A DNA stretch of 64,000 bases, taken from the NCBI GenBank assembly GCA_002110485.1, contig MOWL01000045.1:1488001-1552000 (forward strand). The letters are read 5' to 3'. Source of the DNA: Emergomyces orientalis (taxonomy: Eukaryota; Ascomycota; Eurotiomycetes; Onygenales; Ajellomycetaceae). The first letter of the stretch is position 1. Each line of letters starts with the position of its first letter. The notes under the pieces are model-generated. The model was not told the DNA's origin. It saw nothing but the letters and a program-made list of their open reading frames with translations, and made no database searches. Made by a program: the position numbers and the translations under genes. Shown piece after piece: positions 36,749-47,117 of this stretch.

Positions 36749-37610
36749 TTATTCGTCATCAACAAACGAATTCGCGAGGCGGCCGAAGAAGGGCACTTCG
36801 TAGTGCTCGAGGGAGTCAACTATCGCACAAGTGAGGGATGGTGAGTAACATTTCCACCAAAAAATAGGGTAAGAGGTGTGAGAGCGGAAGGTCCCATTTT
36901 CAGTCTTACCATCTCGATAGGCGCGCATGCTTAAGAAGCCGATTAGAGCTATGTCGCAGACGAACAGAAGCCATGAAATGACGCTTGACCAGGCGAATAT
37001 CATGTGGGTTATCTGTGGGGAAGGGGAAGGTTAGAAATCGGCTGCACGAAACTATAAACAGGGCTACGTATATATATATATATATATGGATGCGTACAAA
37101 TATCACGGTAAATAGCATGCTAGATTGCCAGGCGTGGAATCTAAGAAAAGAGACAGTTCCCTCCGTTAGCGGGCAACGTTCACATCCATATATATGAGAA
37201 TGGTCGCTAGCGAAACGCAGCGTCTCGAGGTTTATAACATACCGGACATAGTCACTTTTATGTTCCACCAGCAGTAAAAACACACCCCCGGCCGGAGGTA
37301 GCAAGAGGTATGCGAGCATTGCTTCAAAGTCCATGCGGATCGGGAGACTCGTCTCGAAAGCACCCAGGCTTAACCGTCCTCCTTCCACATCTCTTCCAAA
37401 ACCTGTGTCTCCTCCTGCTGCCTCGGGTCCGCCAAAATGACTCGGTGAGGGAAGTCCTCCTACCGGGGGAAATGAAGGCGATGTACGCTGGTTCTGGCTT
37501 TGGTTCTGGCTCTGCGTAGGAGGGGATTTTGACCGGGTCGCATCACGGAGCGGAGGAGAGAGGGCTCGCTCGATCTCCGGGGACTGGTCTTGGTAGGGAG
37601 CGAAATTCAT
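36749..37610 (-). CDS. DUF4870/UPF0132-like small membrane protein
   Basis: Exons are complement(36749..36819, 36910..37012, 37098..37140, 37243..37610), 194 aa. The N-terminal about 90 residues are disordered and Ser/Pro/Gln-rich. Then come three hydrophobic segments: MLAYLLLPPAGGVFLLLVEH (about 95-115), FHAWQSSMLFTVIFITHMIF (about 124-145) and SVISWLLFVCDIALIGFLSM (about 147-170). The first, with the HKSDYVRFHAWQS junction across an intron, is the hallmark of the UPF0132/DUF4870 family. Function of the family is not established to my knowledge. The protein ends PFFGRLANSFVDDE. The second intron contains a (TA)n microsatellite at about 37069-37087, close to its donor side. Confidence 0.82.
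37069..37087. repeat. (TA)n microsatellite within an intron
   Basis: Nine to ten TA units inside intron 2 of the DUF4870 gene. Confidence 0.9.
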
Positions 37611-37996
37611 GGCGGAGTGGGTAATGAGGGGCTATCCATGTGGCTTTGTGTATGTATCAGTTTTGGTATATGTCTTCTTGAAGCTTTTGTTTTCGTTGGA
37701 TTTTTGGTTGAAGATAGATAAGTCGGCGGAGTGAGTTGATTTATTAGTTGGTTTTGGACTGTTGGTACGCGCGCTGCAGTGCACATGTTCTGTGGGAAAC
37801 AAGCGTCTTGGCGCACCTCCGCCGTGTGGTAAAACTACATGATGTGGGGTGATCTGGAAGGGCCAATTCAAAAAACAACAGACAGCAGAAAGCTCTTCAT
37901 CTGAGATTATGTGCAATTGTGTTCTAGGGGGTATAATTCAATTCTAATTTATAAAACAAAAAAGTAATAATAAAAAAGCTCATTTCAGACATTCTA
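37611..37996. other. Intergenic: DUF4870 gene promoter and DUO1 3' flank
   Basis: 386 bases, AT-rich near 37950. No gene is seen. Confidence 0.5.
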
Positions 37997-38834
37997 TCAC
38001 GATGGTCCTCGTACCCTTCCCCTACCTCCTGTAACGCTGGAGCCTGTTGTAGTTGCTGCAGGTCTTCGGAGGCTTGTCGATCCGCGTGTCGTCGTGCTTC
38101 TTGTGGTCGTTGTGCCCCTTGTCATGGTTGTGCCTCTTGCTCCACTGTATGAGCTGGCTGCAGAAGGAGTTCGACCAAGCACCCGTGATCTCCCTCGTGT
38201 TGCCCCGCGTGATCCCCTGACAACAGCTGTTGCTGCCCTCTTTCGCTCGTCTTCTTCCGCTTTTCGAGCCAGTGCCTCTCTCTGCTGTTGGAGCTCCAGC
38301 TCCCGCCTCTCCGCCTCCTGCTGTCGTAAGATTGATTCACTTTCAATATATGCGATATCTTGGGAGGCACCTTGCCAGGAAGGGTTCAAGATGAGTCGTT
38401 GATTTTGTTCCGTCTGCGCTAGAATTCGTGTCCATGTGTTCAAAAGTGTAGATGCAGATGTGACGGTGCGGGAAACATTCTGTAAAGCAAAAGAAAATAG
38501 ATGGTTTAATAATAATGGATAATATGGAGCCAATTAGTTGATTGCTTACCTCCATGTTGCTCTTTGCCCGATCCAAACTGTCAATGATATCTTCAACCAC
38601 CCGGTTGATGTTCCGGACACTCTCTAGTTCACTTCGAAGAGAAGCCTCCCGTGCCTCTTCACGATCATATTGGTTTCCACTGTCTCGCCCATACTTTGCC
38701 TCTGATGCGGCACGGGGATCCGCAGCGGTAGGCGGAAAACCGGGCCTTTTGGAAGGGGATTCCAACAGTGCTCCAGTATCTTCGTCGGACATATGCAATT
38801 TCTCCATTTCAGCACGAGCATTGGATATCGACAT
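37997..38834 (-). CDS. DUO1: DASH/Dam1 complex subunit Duo1
   Basis: Exons are complement(37997..38479, 38550..38834), 255 aa. Duo1 is a subunit of the fungal DASH ring complex that couples kinetochores to microtubule ends, alongside Ndc80. The conserved core reads SLRSELESVRNINRVVEDII-DSLDRAKSNME, then across the intron NVSRTVTSASTLLNTWTRIL-AQTEQNQRLILNPSWQGASQD. A charged helix and a basic, Thr/Arg/Gly-rich tail follow (about 200-255, RGTTTTRSTTTRGS-like repeats). Length is somewhat larger than yeast Duo1 and usual for filamentous fungi. The gene is divergent from the CDK-site-rich gene at 39335. Confidence 0.92.
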
Positions 38835-39334
38835 GGCGGAGGAAGTGGGGGAAATAATTGGTATGCGTAAAATGAGCGGGATCCAGTAGAGTAGGAAACT
38901 CAATAAATAGCCATCTGAATTATTCCTTTGGTGGGACTTATAAAGTGTGACAAGTTGTAGTCGAAGCACAGCCATTTGTGTTGTGCTGCTGTGGAGGCGT
39001 CTACCGCGCTTAGCTGTACAGCCACCCCAATTTTCGCGTTTACCAAAACCAGCACTAACAAACGGACACAAACCAACCTCCTCATTACCTGCATTTAACA
39101 GCCTACAACTCCACCCTGTGTCATTGTCTGTCAGCAAACACACAAAAACGACGCGCATTACAGCCTCTGAGATCATCTGCCACTGTTTACAATCGTGAAT
39201 TCTATCACATTGCCTCTTTGTTTTGAATTTGGTGACCTTATTGTCGGACAATTCTAATCTAGACCGCCCGGAACATTTGCTGCTCAATTGTGAAATATCG
39301 TCACCAGGAGGAAGCGAGAGGGGAGTTAATTGCA
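38835..39334. promoter_or_regulatory. Shared divergent promoter of DUO1 and the CDK-site-rich gene
   Basis: 500 bases between start codons. An E2F/SBF-like word TTTTCGCGTT is at 39031-39040 and an MCB-like CGACGCGC is at 39149-39156. Such words are bound by MBF/SBF-type factors at G1/S genes. Function here is inferred. Confidence 0.5.
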
Positions 39335-40774
39335 ATGGCGACAACTCCACCCCCCCGTGCCATTAGGACTCCACCCACTCCGCGCCATGGAGCGAGATTC
39401 GATTCATTTGAACCGTACTCGACACGATATTCTGCTCGTTTAGCGAATCAACAAGCCTCTCGAGGTTCTCCCGCTCTCTCCACGCCTAATTCTCCGCGCT
39501 CGGCCAATGACACTGACCTCTTAACGGACGCAAACTCTCGAAAACGATGCCCAAGCGAAGAAGATTCGTTTTCCCCACCTCAGTCTACACAAGCTTCTCC
39601 GGCAAGAAGAAGCGGAAGAAAAATCAAGGGCACTCAGTTGCACACACAAGAACATTCACTGTTTGATAACACTAAAGGACAAACTGACCTGGCCTCTCAC
39701 TCCACATCAGATGTCTCACACAGTTTGTCAATCGTGAATACTGGGCATACAACCCTCACTGCCAATATGCTTCCAACACCTGCAAAAACCCCACGGAAGA
39801 AGGCGGTCCCAGATCCCAGCGCTGTTGCTCGCACTCTGTTCAGGAGCAGTACGCAATCTAAAGACCTTGAAATGCCCACTCCAAAAAGGCAAAAGGGAAA
39901 AAAGTTCAAAGGATTTTCTCTTGAAAGCTTCAACGCAGAGCTAGAAAACGAAGGCAATGATGAGATTATGATCTTTACCGACTCCAGGGATCGAGTCCCT
40001 GAAGTTCACGAGACTGCGGACAATCCCTTTATTAGTCGACCTAATGACAAACCTGATGAGGCCGGTGGAAGTCATGAAGCTCAGCGTGATGAGAAAGTTC
40101 AAGAAGCACTTCATAGGGACGATGGCATGCTCTACGTTTTGTAATTTTTCCCCTCAAATATTCCGTCCATTTATATCCACAAGCTAACATCCTTTCGCAG
40201 CCGTGGAAAGAAAATATTTCGAAAATTCAATTCCGAAACAGAAGAAGATGACGAAACGGATCGTGGACTTTTGGCTTCTCGGCCTGATCTTCTAGAAGGC
40301 GCAAGCGTCCCACGTGTCCGACCCTTGACTCGCTCATCCATCAAGCCGCGTCTGTTGTTCCCAAACGCATCGCATCGAGGAAAAGCTCGTGGTTTGAGAT
40401 TCAGTGACAGCGGAAAGCCCACAGATTCCGAAGAGACATGCGAAATAGATGAACCCGACGAGCGGAAATCCAATTTGGATCCTCCTCGCCCCAGCAATGA
40501 AGACGTTCCAGCAACACCAACGTCCAAAATGACTATGTCAAGCCCCTCAACTCCTCTTAGTGGCGGCCGCTCTCTTCGTTCGCATACCAGAGAAGGGCAA
40601 GATGATTTAGGAAGTCCCTCTAAACCTAGCAATGGGACTGCAGTTCGCGTGAGTCCCTTCGACAGATGGACTAGAACGAAATCTCAAGCGTCGCCCGCGA
40701 CACTGAGAAAGAGAGTTGGCACTGCATCTAGTGACAGCGCCGAACCTGCCATGAAGAAAGCTCGCAGCAAATAA
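39335..40774 (+). CDS. Disordered, CDK-site-rich nuclear protein, unnamed
   Basis: Exons are 39335..40140 and 40201..40774, giving 459 aa. The intron joins TTC-CGT (MLYVF-RGKKIFRKF). No folded domain is recognised. The sequence is rich in S/T-P, with full CDK consensus sites (S/T-P-x-K/R) such as SPARR, TPRKK and TPKR, plus the basic patches KRQKGKKFK and KKARSK that look like nuclear localisation signals. A recognisable core runs MLPTPAKTPRKK ... FKGFSLESFNAEL ... IMIFTDSRDRVPEV ... NPFISR. I recall uncharacterised filamentous-fungal proteins with this layout but no function. A cell-cycle role is inferred from CDK sites and from sharing a promoter with DUO1. The first in-frame ATG in the exon is used. 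Confidence 0.8.
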
Positions 40775-41900
40775 AAGAGAACGGACGCTTCTTTTGCCCA
40801 CCACTGACCGGCAGAGCCTACCTTGGCTTGCCCTTTCAAATACTTCTCCCTTCTTTTTAAAATTCATCACATCTTGATCACTTGCATCATTTCACCTTCA
40901 TTCAGTACGCAAATTTTTCTTAGTGCACTTGGTTTTTTTTCCCTATCTCTTTGCGCAGACGTCCATTTTTCTCGCAACTTTTTCTTTTCCTTCCCCTCCC
41001 CCTTATCCTTTAATCTACCTTTGAGACGAAATTATGACTACGGCAACCTGGTGTTTTTTATTTATTTAACATGGTGAAACTTTTCCTCCCTTTGACTTCT
41101 CAACTTCTTCTACCACTTGTGTTATCCTCTCTCTTTTTTCTAGCGTATTCTACAGGAAACAGGCCAAACAATTATCTGTCTTTTACATTGTGGCCTGGTG
41201 TTTCCTCTCTTTTGTTCTAGGTTCTAGTCCCCACTATTGTCAGTTTGCTCTGCGTGAGCTCTCTTATTCGATTCTAGCATTTTCTGGCAAGCAAAAGAAA
41301 ATGTGTGTTACTCTTGTTGGGAAATATGTCATGTTTTTTCTTTTTCCTCTCTGCTTCTGCGCTGTTTGTTTGGTATCATGTTTCTCATGCTTGCTTTACA
41401 CTACATCACCTCCAGACATCTGTCTAGAAATAGTTGTTTAGAAAAGATCAGACTCTTGTCAGGCTCTACTACTTACATAGCTGCAAGTATCAAATTGAAT
41501 ACTATTGTTTGAATGAGAAAAAAACTGTTGTTTCATTTCTACTCTAGTGTTTATTTTGATTTCCTACTCTATGTCAGTAGGTATATGTCAAGTTCAATGA
41601 CCATGAATGAAAGTGATGCTGTGTGAACTGGAAAATGGGTATATTCATTCACTCATCAGGAAAACAAAAGATCATGTCAATGTTATATACATGCATGCAA
41701 GACAGAAATTCCGGAATTCCAACAAACCTACGCCTTCCAACCAAACCGAAGCAAATTCTTGTGACTCACAAATGCATAACCCGCCAGAAACCGTATAAAA
41801 TATATCTTGTCACCCAAAAGAAAGAAAAGGGGAAACCAAAAGAAAAAGAGAAGAGCCAATTCCTGTGTAACATATCATCAATGAAATGAAACACGCTGCG
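40775..41900. other. Convergent intergenic region
   Basis: About 1.1 kb between convergent stop codons. It is strongly T/C-rich on the plus strand (40830-41420), typical of a 3' UTR. No gene is supported. Confidence 0.5.
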
Positions 41901-44324
41901 CTACACAATATCCAAATCATCATCATAATCCACATTGTTAATATTACCAATACCATCCCCTGGACCACCGAGACTATCCCTCCCCGCATCCCTGATGCCC
42001 TTCGCAGTGACAAACCTCGTCTTCTTATTAACAACTCCCTTCTTCATCGGGCCCAGCTTGACGTTGCTAGCATTTTTCATCGTGCTGCTCAATCCTAGTG
42101 TGATTCGTGCCGATTGTGCTGCAGATTCGTCGCCTTTATCATTATTATTGCCGGAACCAGAGTTGAATCCTCCGCTGCTGCTAGTAGCACCAGCAACAGA
42201 ACCGTCCCGTCCTGAAGTACCATTCGACTGTCGATGGCGCAAGTACTGAGCCCCGATGGAATTAGATTCCCCAAGCGACTTGGCAATATTACGCTCCCGC
42301 TCTTGCTCCGCGAGGCGTTTTTGTAAACGATCCAGCTTGCCGTTACCGCCGCGCTGGAAATCATTAGCAGCAGCAATGAACGGGTCATCTGCATCAATTA
42401 GACTAGCCGCTGAACGATTACCTGGAACGGGGGGCGCAATGTAGTAAGTAGATCCTGTAGAGCGGTCCGTCTGCGCGCCTTCTGGCTTAAGCCCATATCG
42501 GTCTCGATCTTGAGGGGCACGATTTCTGTTAAACATGCCCGTGCGGGAACCTGACCTGCCTCCTGGTCCAAATATACCAGGCCCGCTGTTAACTTCCATC
42601 CGCTTCGCTGTTGTCTTTCGAAGTTGCAGGTCAACATGGAATTCGCAGAATTCGGTCTTTCGACCGTCGACCCATGCTTCGCATACTTTGCCATCTTTTC
42701 TAGTTGCTTTACAGAAGCCGAGATCTTGGGATTTGCCGATTTCGAGAATTGTGTCGTCTGATGAGTTTAAGGTGAGGCTGAAGCGGTTAGTATCGAGTTT
42801 GTTTGGTGGTGGGGGCATTATTGATGGGTTCAGGATGGCCACGACAGTGCCTGGGATGAGTTTGTAATATCTGGGGAACGCAGTGGAGAAGAGGAAAAGG
42901 TCGATGGACCATTTTAGGTCTGTCAGGGTAAGGACCATGTATTTAGATGTGTTGTTTGAGCCGTCATCGTTAGCATCTTTATTTTTGGATGTACTCTTCT
43001 TCGCATCTTGGTGCTCTTTTGGAGTGGACTTGGATGCTATTATGCCAAAGACGACGTAGTCGCCATCTGTGTCTGGTGGATCGAATTCAGGTCCTTTAAT
43101 AGTTCTTAATAAGTCCGGTATTCGCATGGGGCTCTTGGAGTCAAGGGTTCGGGTAAGGAAAGAGTGAGGCAAGATTCGGTTAGACAGGTGAAGCCCAGAA
43201 AAGGGTTCAAATTTGGACGGATCAGATGCTTTAGCTGGTTTAGTATTTTGCGAATCTTCTTCGATGCTGTCATTGTTCAGCAATGATGGTGTAGGTCGCG
43301 CCTCTGTTTGCCGTTGAAATCCCTGGGATTGGTGCGTATCGCCATAGACGGAGGTGGATTGCGTAACGTGGCCATTGTCGCGAATACTTGAGATGCTTTT
43401 ACTTTTTCGTAGTCCAGAACCTGGCCGATTATAGGACTGAATGACATCGTCCCTGCTAAACTCCTCGACGCGTTGTGCTTTTCTTGGAAACTCGAAACTT
43501 GACGCCTTGCCCGATTCTTCCTTTGCAGCAAGTTGGAACCTCTCCAATTCATCTTTGTCAACTGCGAAAGTGGTATTCCTTTTGCGGTGCAGAAGTTGTG
43601 TTTTATCCCTTCTGCTTTTATCAATTGACCTGCTCTCAGCAATCCTTTCGCTGAAACTTTTCGGCCTCTGCAGCCCTTCGTCTGGCGTGAGGCCTGTATC
43701 ACGGGCGGTTGAGCCATGGGCCCGCCGCAGTAATGCCTCATCCCTGTATCCTCCAAAAGAGCTTGCTGGCCTCCCTGTTGATCTGGAGCTGGGAGGCCTT
43801 CTTAGAGATACCTCGCTTCCCTTCTTCCCCTTGTCAATGCCAAGTACAATCCTTCGCGGAGACACAGGCTCCGCAGAAGCGGCCAATCTCTTCGAAGGCG
43901 ACACTGGCACCTGTACATTCTCTTGCTGCGATATGTTTGCTGCCTTCCGCTTGCGCTCCATAAGGAATCGGCTGGGTGGTCGTGAGGGAGAAACGGGTGT
44001 ATCGCTGTTCGCCTCGGTCTCGAAACTCGAAGGTTTCGGTTTAGATTTGCTCTGTTGTAACTTCTTAAGTTTTAATCGTGCCTCTATCGCCGCCAGTTTC
44101 AACTGGAGCGTTTCTTCATCGTCATCCTCTTCCATATCATTTTCGACACCGTCGTCCAGCAGCTGAGTAGCTTTCGTCCGCGCATATGGGGTGGTATTGG
44201 GACTCTTTGCGGAGGCCCTGGCGGCTTGTCTACGGTCCTGCATCTCTTGAAATCTCTTACGCCCATTCGGAGAGCTCATGAGCGCCTCGTAGGGCGATCT
44301 CGGAGGCCAACGTAGATCCGCCAC
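41901..44324 (-). CDS. MCM10: DNA replication initiation factor Mcm10
   Basis: Single exon, 807 aa. Mcm10 activates the CMG helicase and links it to polymerase alpha. The N-terminus MADLRWPPRSPYEALMSSPN is followed by a coiled coil (TLQLKLAAIEARLKLKKLQQ). The conserved OB-fold/zinc-finger core lies at about 390-570: SNRILPHSFLTRTL, VFGIIASKS, KWSIDLFLFSTAFPRYYKLI-PGTVVAILNP and a CCCH-type finger (FCKATRKDGKVCEAW...FCEFHVD). The basic C-terminal part contains further disordered repeats of Ser/Gly/Asn. The shape matches fungal Mcm10/Cdc23. It is head-to-head with RNH202 across 564 bp. Confidence 0.94.
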   Translation of the reverse strand: MADLRWPPRSPYEALMSSPNGRKRFQEMQDRRQAARASAKSPNTTPYARTKATQLLDDGVENDMEEDDDEETLQLKLAAIEARLKLKKLQQSKSKPKPSSFETEANSDTPVSPSRPPSRFLMERKRKAANISQQENVQVPVSPSKRLAASAEPVSPRRIVLGIDKGKKGSEVSLRRPPSSRSTGRPASSFGGYRDEALLRRAHGSTARDTGLTPDEGLQRPKSFSERIAESRSIDKSRRDKTQLLHRKRNTTFAVDKDELERFQLAAKEESGKASSFEFPRKAQRVEEFSRDDVIQSYNRPGSGLRKSKSISSIRDNGHVTQSTSVYGDTHQSQGFQRQTEARPTPSLLNNDSIEEDSQNTKPAKASDPSKFEPFSGLHLSNRILPHSFLTRTLDSKSPMRIPDLLRTIKGPEFDPPDTDGDYVVFGIIASKSTPKEHQDAKKSTSKNKDANDDGSNNTSKYMVLTLTDLKWSIDLFLFSTAFPRYYKLIPGTVVAILNPSIMPPPPNKLDTNRFSLTLNSSDDTILEIGKSQDLGFCKATRKDGKVCEAWVDGRKTEFCEFHVDLQLRKTTAKRMEVNSGPGIFGPGGRSGSRTGMFNRNRAPQDRDRYGLKPEGAQTDRSTGSTYYIAPPVPGNRSAASLIDADDPFIAAANDFQRGGNGKLDRLQKRLAEQERERNIAKSLGESNSIGAQYLRHRQSNGTSGRDGSVAGATSSSGGFNSGSGNNNDKGDESAAQSARITLGLSSTMKNASNVKLGPMKKGVVNKKTRFVTAKGIRDAGRDSLGGPGDGIGNINNVDYDDDLDIV

Positions 44325-44888
44325 TTTTCAAGCCCATCATTAGTTGCCTGAACCTGAAGATAGAACGATTAACTTACTACTATCAATCACGCAGGGCGGT
44401 AGAAATCTAGGAGCTAGCAGTATTGCCTTTTTTTCTATGTTGCAAGACCCATTGCTCAAATTAAACAGTGCGACGCGACAATTGCTGCCCAAGTGCTATG
44501 AATTATATAACCGATAAAGAATTTGCCTAGTAAAATAGAGCGGCCGGTCCCGCTATTATTCATATGTCTCATATATGAAGCTGTCAATTAATCAATGCGG
44601 GTTGCAGTTGAGTTGCGTTGTGTATTTTTTCAAGTGCACAAACTGCATTGTTTCACAGCCAGCTCTCGTGTCGCTTTCGCGTCTAACCCCCAACGCGTCA
44701 AACGCAGGCTGCCGCAACCTGATTGATTGCCATTATTTATTCCGCCATCACCATCTAACTTCAACACTTATTCTTCATAGCAACACAGCAATTGCTCCGT
44801 ACTGAATAAAGAGGAACATGGATTGTCTATGAATATGATACTCCTTGCTTGGTTATAACTATTATTACATCCTCTCAATTCCATCACC
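44325..44888. promoter_or_regulatory. Shared divergent promoter of MCM10 and RNH202
   Basis: 564 bases. Perfect MCB ACGCGT at 44693-44698, preceded by TTTCGCGT at 44676-44683. A related GACGCGAC at 44472-44479 lies nearer to MCM10. Clustered MCB/E2F-like words next to two S-phase genes support MBF-type control. Confidence 0.6.
44693..44698. promoter_or_regulatory. MCB element ACGCGT in the MCM10/RNH202 promoter
   Basis: Exact MluI cell-cycle box, the MBF (Mbp1/Swi6-type) consensus, about 195 bp from the RNH202 start and 370 bp from the MCM10 start. Confidence 0.55.
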
Positions 44889-46280
44889 ATGAGAACAAGA
44901 TCTGCCCTCTCCAGAACTGTTGCTGATGGCCAGGAGACATGCATACCCGCTCCTCCCCTACCTTCAAAACCTACAAAAATGCTCATTCTACCACGCAATG
45001 CGACTGAGGATGCTCGGCTCGTTTTACTGGAGAACCCGCGAACCAATGCCCTAAGTCGATATTATTTCTGTCGCAAACTAGGCCTCTACGAATTTACCGC
45101 AATACACTCTTCTACCTCCATTCCGAGGAGCATTCTCTTCACGACCGCGACGACGAAACCCACTGCAAGTCCGGTAGCCGAGAAGCAAGAGGACAGTGCA
45201 CAAAAAGTATCTGGCAATATGGCGGCTGGTGATGTTAGTACAGAAAACAACGAGATCATTCAGCAAGTGGTTGAAGCCCAAGCACCAACCAGGGCGGCGA
45301 TTGCTAAACAGGCTCAATTGCTCGTTGCAACGCCAGTGGACATCCTCTTTTTCCTTTTACCCATATTAGCGCCATCTCGCGGTAATTCCACCTCCCGGAA
45401 ACGCTTCCAGCCGCTCGATGACATGCTCGATTCGCAAGATACACTCTCAAAAACCCTCAAACACATCTTGGGTGCAACATTCAGAGAAAAGGCGGAAGCG
45501 AGAATGACAGCTGTATGCGACACCGTCCAAGCTGGAGAGACAATGTACAGGCTTAATGAGGATAAATTACTCAAGGAACTGGTTTCCAAGGCTGAGAGAA
45601 TGGCGGCAAATGGACTTCCTCCGAGCTTGGAGGCACGGTTTATCCACAGGGCATTAGAACTCCCAGTTCTCAGCGTGAAAAGGGATGATCTTCCAACAAT
45701 TTCGACGTCATCAAACAGATCCGACATGGCGGGTAATACGAATAATACCCCTGAAATCTCGCGAGATATTTCCGAGTCGCAGCCATCGAATTCCACGACG
45801 CCAACGGTAACACCGTCGGCCTCTTTTGCATCATCTGATATTTTTACGCCAAACACTGAAACCATACCACCCATTGAAGACTCACCGCTCAATTGTGACG
45901 TGCGCCAATTACTCCGCGTCCGCACGGCAATGTCCTTCCTACAATCCTCTTATCTATCTAAACACCTCTCCTCACGAGTTGAAACCCTTCTCAACATTCC
46001 CGAAACGAGTCCCAAAGATTTTTCCCCTCTTACCCAACACCTAAAACTAGTCACAGAGTTGCGCGCCAACGCACTTGCGTCCCGTTCAATGGGTGATTTT
46101 TCCCGCAAACGGGGCGTTGAGGATGATGAAGAGGCGGAAATAAGGGCGGAGAAGAAGCGCAAGAAGGAAGAAGAGGAGAAAAAGAAGAAAATGGGCGAGT
46201 CAAGGGCGGTGAGGGATTTGAAAAAAGTGAATATCTCCGGGATGAAGAAGCTGAGTGCCTTTTTCGGGAAGAAGACATAG
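44889..46280 (+). CDS. RNH202: Ribonuclease H2 subunit B
   Basis: Single exon, 463 aa. Accessory subunit of the heterotrimeric RNase H2 that removes ribonucleotides from DNA. N-terminal part: KMLILPRNATEDARLVLLEN. The conserved core VDILFFLLPILAP ... RFQPLDDMLDSQDTLSKTLK matches the Rnh202/RNASEH2B wHTH region. The C-terminus after a Lys/Glu-rich helix is MKKLSAFFGKKT, a PCNA-interacting (PIP-like) box with Met in the Gln position. Human RNASEH2B has a similar Met-type PIP motif. Co-promoter with MCM10 fits an S-phase role. Confidence 0.9.
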   Translation: MRTRSALSRTVADGQETCIPAPPLPSKPTKMLILPRNATEDARLVLLENPRTNALSRYYFCRKLGLYEFTAIHSSTSIPRSILFTTATTKPTASPVAEKQEDSAQKVSGNMAAGDVSTENNEIIQQVVEAQAPTRAAIAKQAQLLVATPVDILFFLLPILAPSRGNSTSRKRFQPLDDMLDSQDTLSKTLKHILGATFREKAEARMTAVCDTVQAGETMYRLNEDKLLKELVSKAERMAANGLPPSLEARFIHRALELPVLSVKRDDLPTISTSSNRSDMAGNTNNTPEISRDISESQPSNSTTPTVTPSASFASSDIFTPNTETIPPIEDSPLNCDVRQLLRVRTAMSFLQSSYLSKHLSSRVETLLNIPETSPKDFSPLTQHLKLVTELRANALASRSMGDFSRKRGVEDDEEAEIRAEKKRKKEEEEKKKKMGESRAVRDLKKVNISGMKKLSAFFGKKT

Positions 46281-47117
46281 AAACGTGGCGGAGCAATATA
46301 TTTTATTACAATAATTGGAAAGGCTGGGCGAAGCATGTCGGACATGTAGCTTGCTTGGGACAACAAATACAGAACGAAAGGGGGATAGGTCGTCGCTTAA
46401 GCACCCCAAGCACTGCGGCTGTTTCCCATATAACCTCCTTTGAGAAATTCTGGAACATCAAGCCCAGTACAAAAGCGTCATTTCTCCTGGATGACACATT
46501 GTCATCCTTCTGTGACGGGATTTGAAATAATCCCCGACGATACCACTGCGACACTGACGCTTCCACACTGATAGGCCGTTTTCAACATTTGTGTAGGGGG
46601 CTCCCTTGTACACCAGGGCCTACTAGTAGGACCCATCGAGACAGACAAATTAACCACGTGTCCCGCTTGAAATACACGCACAAACCCCAGAAGGGACCGA
46701 TTTAGTGGCACCATCTCTATCCGCACCCTGACCCGTACCTGCCACTCAATTGATGTTAACGATTTTCTGTACGAACGGCCTGGGAACATTAGTTGCGGTC
46801 GCAGCATATGTGATGTAATTATCCATTCAACCAATTATCTGTATTAGTTATCTATATAGCTACTAGCCTAGATATCCATGGGTGTACCGTACCGTCCACA
46901 GAATGTATATGAAAGTTCAGCTTGGTCTCGCTCTAACCCAAGGTGAGCTCTAGTATATACGTTACGTTTCAGGCGATTAAATAGATTAAATGTTGCTTAG
47001 ATCGGTCCACTTGTGTAACACAGCCTCTATGCCAGTCGATATCTCAAATGCATAATCAAATAAGTTTGGATATCCAAGGTCCCCCAGCTGGCTGCTCATG
47101 TATGACAGCAAAACGTT
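46281..47117. other. Convergent intergenic region
   Basis: About 840 bases between convergent genes. Small frames (for example 46502-46834 minus) show no recognisable coding character. Nothing else is seen. Confidence 0.45.

Noticed and set aside
38343..39350. 335-codon frame on the minus strand crossing DUO1 and its promoter
   Set aside because: It overlaps exon 1 of DUO1 in part and the divergent promoter in the rest. The true DUO1 frame splices at 38550 into 38479, and the read-through has no homology upstream of MSISNARAEM.
43441..44166. 241-codon frame on the plus strand
   Set aside because: Antisense to MCM10. Its Ser/Leu-rich composition is a mirror of the MCM10 codons, and it has no domain or splice support.
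46502..46834. 110-codon minus-strand frame between RNH202 and GAL1
   Set aside because: No recognisable motif, no homologue that I recall, and no splice context. Likely chance.
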